Assembly: GCF_026262505.1 (NCBI RefSeq)
Contig: NC_067206.1
Span: forward strand, 29,465,896 to 29,529,895
Reading direction: 5' to 3'
From: Trichomonas vaginalis G3
Lineage: Eukaryota; Parabasalia; Trichomonadida; Trichomonadidae
DNA: 64,000 bases
The position numbers and the translations under genes are program-made. The notes beneath the pieces were generated by a model. That model was given only the letters and a program-made list of their open reading frames with translations. It searched no databases and had not been told where the DNA came from. Within the stretch, counting starts at the first letter, position 1. Each line of letters opens with the position of its first letter. Below, one piece after another: positions 58,730 to 64,000 of this stretch.

Positions 58730-59684
58730 CTTATATACGAAAAAAAGAGATCTGACATTGTGTCAGATCTCAGTAAAAGTGACATTTACATGTCAAAAAA
58801 ATAGAATGAGTTTAAGTAATTAAAATTGAGGGTGAGAGTAGTATTGTATGAAATAATATCTCTCACCCTCCAATTCATCCTATGGCGCCGAAAAAATTTT
58901 GGTGAAATGCGACCACATTTCACCAAAATTTCTCGGCGCCATATAGAGAACTAGAGCCTGTGAGGTACTGATACTATCCATGTACCTCGCAGGCTCTAGT
59001 TCCAAGCCAAAATGGCTAAAAATTGCCCGCAATTGTTCACATTGCGGGCAATTTTTAGCCATTTTGGCTGGGAATTGGAGGGTGAGAGTAGTATTGTATG
59101 AAATAATATCTCTCACCCTCCAATTCATCCTATGGCGCCGAAAAAATTTTGGTGAAATGCGACCACATTTCACCAAAATTTCTCGGCGCCATATAGAGAA
59201 CTAGAGCCTGTGAGGTACTGATACTATCCATGTACCTCGCAGGCTCTAGTTCCAAGCCAAAATGGCTAAAAATTGCCCGCAATTGTTCACATTGCGGGCA
59301 ATTTTTAGCCATTTTGGCTGGGAATTGGAGGGTGAGAGTAGTATTGTATGAAATAATATCTCTCACCCTCCAATTCATCCTATGGCGCCGAAAAAATTTT
59401 GGTGAAATGCGACCACATTTCACCAAAATTTCTCGGCGCCATATAGAGAACTAGAGCCTGTGAGGTACTGATACTATCTATGTACCTCGCAGGCTCTAGT
59501 TCCAAGCCAAAATGGCTAAAAATTGCCCGCAATTGTTCACATTCCCATCTTTTGTTGGTAAGACGAAGAATATGAAATAAATTATGAAGAAGATAATGAT
59601 GAATAAAATATCACTTTTTATATTTTTGACACATAAAGTTGTCACTTTTCTGTCAAACTGTTTTTATCGTTTTCGTATATAACA
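58730..59684. mobile_element. Hairpin-array element 2
   Basis: A 955-bp insertion with terminal repeats TTATATACGAAAA (left) and, reversed, TTATATACGAAAACGAT (right), flanked by GTGTT (58725-58729, 59685-59689). The interior is a 250-bp block of four hairpins repeated about three times, plus a GATCTGAC/GTCAGATC hairpin near the left end. The right end carries the 16-bp Polinton motif reversed (59640-59655), and the left subterminal AGTGACATTTACATG resembles element 1. No coding frame is credible. Confidence 0.85.
58823..59544 (+). repeat. Three 250-bp tandem units, each of four hairpins
   Basis: Units at 58823-59072, 59073-59322 and 59323-59544 (last one short) are virtually identical, with one substitution noticed. 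Hairpins per unit: GGGTGAGAG.../CTCTCACCC, GGCGCCGA.../TCGGCGCC, CTAGAGCCTG.../CAGGCTCTAG, and CCAAAATGGCTAAAAATTGC.../its complement. Perfect identity implies very recent unit duplication. Confidence 0.9.
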
Positions 59685-59799
59685 GTGTTTCTGTATGTTC
59701 GATTGGAGTCTGATTGGTATGAACTTCTTCTGAAAATGCTTCTGTTCCGATAGTTGTTGTTGCCTGACCTGTTGGCTGAGTTGTTTTTGAAGTTACCAG

Positions 59800-60129
59800 A
59801 TATTCATCAAGGTCAAAGTGGTTAGTAACCACATTAAAACCTATTGTCGAACATTGTCTTACCCTCAGTTCGCAAAAGCAGTCCTTGACTGAGTACAACA
59901 CAAATTCTTTCTCCGGAAGTCAAATCGAAAGTCAAGGTTTACTATGAGACATTATTGACGCACTCATGACGAACGAAGAATGATACAACAAACTCATTGA
60001 AATGGTATGGTCGGTTGAAAAATGGCTGTTTTAGCTAGATAAGGTATTTTCCGAAGTTCATGTAATATCGAAAAGAGAATATTGGGCATACTTGAAGACG
60101 GCACAGAAATAAAACATTGCATGAAGTAA
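59800..60129 (+). pseudogene. Polinton PolB C-terminal fragment
   Basis: Reverse-orientation match to about 44535-44850 of C, including the GxLEDGT-type end and the final HCMK region. Fossil with many breaks. Confidence 0.75.
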
Positions 60130-60179
60130 AACGTTTTTTCAAAAAAAATATTTTTTTCATCTTTTATTTGAAGATTACG

Positions 60180-60770
60180 CTGAGTTTGTTGGAGCAGACC
60201 GTTGGGAAACTTGTCTTGTTAGATGAGAAATATGCAATTCACTGTTGTGAGTCATTGAAGTCAGAACACAAAAAGACAAAAAGAGTTTTAACGCGAATGT
60301 GAGCGAATGACGGATTATGCTTTAGAAGATGGGTGGAAAACACTATCTTAAACATGTTGTCCATTGCAACTACGTTTTACTGTGAATCCTAACAATTTAC
60401 CCTTTTTGTAGACACATACATAAAACCATATAAGAAACGAAATAGAACTTGAAAACTTACGTTGGGTCACTCTGTTTGAAAAACTAATAGAACAAAGGCA
60501 AATTGGAGATATTGTATTCGAATTTGTCGTACGAATCTAGAAGATGAAACAATTGAAATTACAGACTATTGGCAAGCATACGTTGGAGTTTTTCTACTAT
60601 AGCGAAGCAACAAAACTCTCTTCTACTTTATACCGGCTCGTAAAGCTCATAGAAATTACAAGTATATTTTACTAAGGCAGGCTATGCTTATGTAAACACT
60701 AGAGATACAGATGGGAAAAACGTTTCAAATACTCTTAACAAATCAAGAAGCTATATGGCATACCATTGTT
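60180..60770 (+). pseudogene. Polinton NUMOD4-HNH endonuclease, fossil copy
   Basis: Matches 43930-44501 of C in nucleotide sequence, with many breaks. Confidence 0.7.
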
Positions 60771-60798
60771 AAAAACAATATATTTTTACATATTATTA

Positions 60799-61665
60799 AA
60801 TGCTTCAGGTTGAAAACACAAAGACAAAAGTAGCAGATACAAAACCGTTAGACTATATCTCTTTACAAATGCTGGTAGGACTATTTCAGATGAAGAAATA
60901 TTCATCCCGAGCATATCAGGTTTGACTATCCAATTCGTTGGCTTCAAAGTTCCTTCAGATGCAAAGGCAATAGGATTAGAGAGTTTTTGTTTTCAAATAG
61001 AACTAACGCATTTATGTTCGCAGATATATTTTCATGGGCAGTATGAAGGTCTGAATGGTCTCTAATAGACAATTTGACGAAATGAGATCTTTACAATTCG
61101 TTCAGACGAAAGTCTTGAGAAAACTCTAAATGACTTTCAAACTCAAATGAACAAATATTATTGGGAATTTCAAGAAAAATACGACTCTTTTACTAAATGG
61201 AACATACTATCTGAAACTAGAATATGCAATAGATGAACCCCGTTCATTTTCAAAAGATTGAAATTAACCCTCCCAGAGGATACAGAGTTTTATATTTGGG
61301 AAGTAGACAAACATTCTGTGGCACATTTCTTCGGTTACTAAACAGAAGAACCATTACACCAGATGCGTCCATTTAAATTTATACTTCCACCGCAGATTTG
61401 ACAGTTTATAGAACGTATTTGACCCTCAAATGTTATGTGTCATGCAAGTTTCAGTTCAAAGAACAATAGTTTTCTATAGTATTGGTAAGGACTTTTATGA
61501 CTTGCTTCCAAATTCTACGAACCATTAGTAACAGTTTCTCTGACTTTCAGTTTGGTTCACAACAAATGGTGGCATATATTATTTCATTGTACTATGACTT
61601 TTATCTCGAATTGTCTTTATATATAACTACGCGAAAAGTGATGAATAAAAGTATTGAAAAATACT
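60799..61665 (+). pseudogene. Polinton fibre-neighbour paralogue, fossil copy
   Basis: Matches 43044-43904 (MLQVE start, DFYLELS-coding end). Many breaks. Confidence 0.72.
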
Positions 61666-61668
61666 TTT

Positions 61669-62806
61669 TGCGGTAGAAGGTATATCTATCCCGTTTTCTA
61701 CCCTTTTTCTACATCGTAGAAAACCTGTGAAAAACAATTTATTTTTGACACTTTCACAAAAAAATAAAAAATAAAGTTAGTTTTTTTTAAAAAATATTTT
61801 TATTTTTATTGTAAGAACATGTTGCATTCAACTTTACCAAACTCTTTAGTTATGAACCCACACTTCAATGTTAGTAATACGTCAAAAACTATTCCAGATT
61901 CGTTTGATTTCGAACAACAATCCAGAAGATAAAGCAGAACTTCTCCAAGGAGATTTAGATTGCACTGCAAAGATGAAACATAAATGAACAATATCTTTAT
62001 GAAATGCAGGATATTATTGACCATTCTACCTAAACTTCCTGAAATTACAACAACAAAGCTTACTTATTCCAGAGAATTTGGAGAAATTGAAGTCAGACCA
62101 ACCGACTCAGTTGAAATTAAGAAGTTCATACGTAAGTTTACTATGAGTTCCTTGGAATTCATTGCAACCACAAAGTCTATGGACAAAGACTGCCAATATT
62201 GGATATATAAGAACATATCTGACTTATACAATCTGAAAGAATTCAAAACATATGACAATTTTGTTACGTTAGTAGCTAAATGTGTTTGGAAATAAGAAAT
62301 AAAGACAAAAAAATAAAGTATGGCAACGAACAAATTAGACCTGCATGTTTTGAATTTAGCAGGACCATTACGCTTTAGTTGTTCTGCCAGGACAAATTTC
62401 AATGTACAATGCTAAAATGAACCCACAATGTTTCTAAATGTAAAGCAGCAATAAGGAAATAATAACTATTCTGTCAAGAGAATAGAACGTATGCGAAACG
62501 ACTATGCTGACTTAAAGAAAGAAGATAAGAGAAACCAAGCAGAACAAAATGAACATATTGGCATTTCTAACAAAAACTATCCAAAGCTGACGATTTCTTC
62601 TTTTTTCAGATGTCAGAAGAAATATAAAGATACATTCAATATTTGTGAAAACTTTTGCAATACTGACAGAGGAAATCGAAAGCCACAAAATTGTTTAGAA
62701 TTCACGAATTCACAATGTTTACATGTTCGTAAAACGCGCTTATAACTTTATGTACGAAAAAAGGTGTAGAAAACGGATAGATTATACCTTCTACCCTAAA
62801 TTTTAT
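61669..62806 (+). pseudogene. 304-aa cassette with inverted repeats, fossil copy
   Basis: Inverted repeats at about 61669-61716 and 62757-62806 still flank a decayed copy of the 304-aa gene (about 61820-62743), in the same arrangement as 41910-43035. This shows the cassette predates the split of C and D. Confidence 0.7.
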
Positions 62807-63013
62807 TTTGCCGAATTCTGTTATAAAATTCTTGAGTAAATTGAATATGGAACACATACTTTTTCAGTAAGGACATATTGAGGTTAAAAAAGAGCGTGAA
62901 AAGTTGTGTGCATTGCTCATAGTTCACCTAAATTTATTTTTGACCGTAAATTCAAATTATGACTAACACTAAAGTAACCTTACAAATGTAAACTTATATC
63001 GTTCTATTTTCTC

Positions 63014-63650
63014 CAGATACCAAACATACAGGAACGCTGGTTTCAGAAACAAAGCACACAAGAACTTTTGAGTGAAATTTCTCTAGGACCGAGAATTCTC
63101 GGTCTTGTCATAAACACATGAAAATCGTAAAATTTGCCAATAATTTAAGAGGATATTATGTTCATAGATTTTTAGTAAATGGCTTGTTGCAATGTGGGCT
63201 TACTCCTCTTATGCATGGCATGTTTACAATACTCTTGACGATTTACATACAGAAATGAGAAAAGAGATGGAAAACAAGCTGAAGCAAAAGACAAAACATT
63301 TCAAAAGAATACCACAGTTCGGTACCAAAAGGAAAGGAAAAAGAAACTATAAGTATCATGATTTATACTGAAGATATGGAAGACAGTGACATGTGGTTAT
63401 GTTGCATTTAGTCAGAAGAAACAACAAAAGCTTTTACGACCTTGCTAAGATTTGCAAATCTGACAGAAATTGGTTCTATCGCGAAAAACTTACCGATTTC
63501 AATGACTCCAAATGAAGATGTGAAACAAAATAGTTCAAGATACGTTACCTCAACACACTATGATATTAAGGTTGTACAATTTTTACCTTCAAAGAAGATT
63601 GCATTGTTAAAGGAAAAAATACAGAAGTTATTTTGACAACTTCAACAAGT
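63014..63650 (+). pseudogene. Polinton KilA-N protein, fossil copy
   Basis: Matches 41057-41701 of C in reverse orientation, including the palindrome GACCGAGAATTCTCGGTC (63087-63104; 41609-41626 in C). Many breaks. Confidence 0.7.
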
Positions 63651-63754
63651 AGGGTAAATGCACTCTTTTATTTTCAAGCTTGACTTCAGATGGCTCAGCG
63701 TACCTCTTAAGGTAAATTGCTCGTCAAATCCTTCTGCATTCGAGTTCTTCATCC

Positions 63755-63960
63755 GGACAGGAAATATTTTCCCGACAACTGGAAAAATTTTCCGGACAAA
63801 GGGAAAAAAATTTTTCCCGACGACAGAGAACTCTTCTCAGTTGTCCGTCCGTAAACCATTCAAATTTTCGAAAATTGAGAACTTTTTTGGTCGAACTTCA
63901 GAAAAAATTTTCCTTCCGACAGAAAAAGTTTTTCCTTCCGACAGGAAAAATTTTTACTTC
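63755..63960. repeat. Cluster of GGAAAAtTTTTCC palindromes, D copy
   Basis: Counterpart of 40769-40951, with the same order of motifs and TGTCGGAAG-type spacers, despite heavy decay of the neighbouring genes. Confidence 0.55.
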
Positions 63961-64000
63961 GACAGGACACAAAACGGATGACTGACGTTTCCTCTCTTCT

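Larger units (their letters stand above)
57671..64000. mobile_element. Polinton/Maverick D, rearranged fossil
   Basis: Starts with GGTCAGGTG and a terminal hairpin. It then has a 296-aa unknown gene disrupted upstream by a hairpin-array element, and from about 59800 a collinear but decayed copy of C's 40690-44900 region in reverse orientation: PolB end, HNH nuclease, fibre-neighbour paralogue, 304-aa cassette, KilA-N, palindrome cluster. Dozens of small breaks. The end-proximal set seen in A-C (methyltransferase to integrase) is absent, so D has lost or exchanged it. Confidence 0.85.

Noticed and set aside
58823-59544. Repeat arrays as CRISPR or as protein genes (two identical 98-codon frames occur here)
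   Set aside because: There are no unique spacers between constant repeats. The frames are by-products of the 250-bp hairpin units and are open on both strands because of palindromy.

Overview
The window looks like nuclear DNA of a trichomonad (parabasalid) protist, of the Trichomonas/Tritrichomonas kind. It is very AT-rich. All its host genes are intronless and separated by AT-rich spacers. Host families include an ankyrin protein, a tail-anchored kinesin, a BTB-like/UBR-box protein, a TMEM62-like metallophosphoesterase and single-pass GT8 and GT64 glycosyltransferases. More than two thirds of the window is Polinton (Maverick) DNA, which such genomes carry in bulk. The species cannot be settled from sequence reading alone.

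Layout. Polinton A (1-6492, cut by the window edge) ends in a GC-rich terminal hairpin. Host island 1 (6493-22283) follows: a long palindrome, an ankyrin gene, a metallophosphoesterase gene, a coiled-coil gene, the BTB-like/UBR gene, the kinesin gene, a low-complexity gene, a TTAA-flanked MITE and a small basic-protein gene. Polinton B (22284-29443) starts with the same kind of end and runs into a 100-N gap (29444-29543). Polinton C (29544-54449) carries nearly the whole gene set and lies in the opposite orientation to B. Host island 2 (54450-57670) has a divergent GT64/GT8 pair. Polinton D (57671-64000, cut by the window edge) is rearranged and strongly decayed. B and C copies of the same gene are nearly identical, so this family was active recently. 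A has about ten breaks and D has dozens.

How the Polinton genes fit together. Virion genes: double-jelly-roll major capsid candidate, minor capsid candidate, A32-type packaging ATPase, two amphipathic small proteins, a phage-type fibre, and a paralogous pair of fibre-neighbour proteins. Replication and integration genes: protein-primed-type PolB, SF3 helicase and DDE-type integrase. Accessory genes: D12-class adenine methyltransferase, HNH nuclease and KilA-N protein. No Ulp1/adenain-like protease was recognised. Several gene pairs share divergent spacers of only 16-18 bp.

The most unusual content is a pair of DNA elements, each inside a Polinton gene (52048-53147 in C, 58730-59684 in D), built almost entirely of consecutive hairpins: about 14 different ones in the first, and a 250-bp block of four hairpins repeated about three times in the second. 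They share ends with each other, carry a 16-bp motif found near Polinton ends, and have 5-bp target duplications. I read them as non-autonomous, possibly Polinton-mobilised satellites. Other candidates: a 43-residue membrane microprotein overlapping the methylase gene in three copies, perfect 51-bp inverted repeats flanking a 304-residue gene, a hAT-like MITE splitting the helicase gene, and a host GT64 gene with one in-frame stop before a plausible C-terminus.
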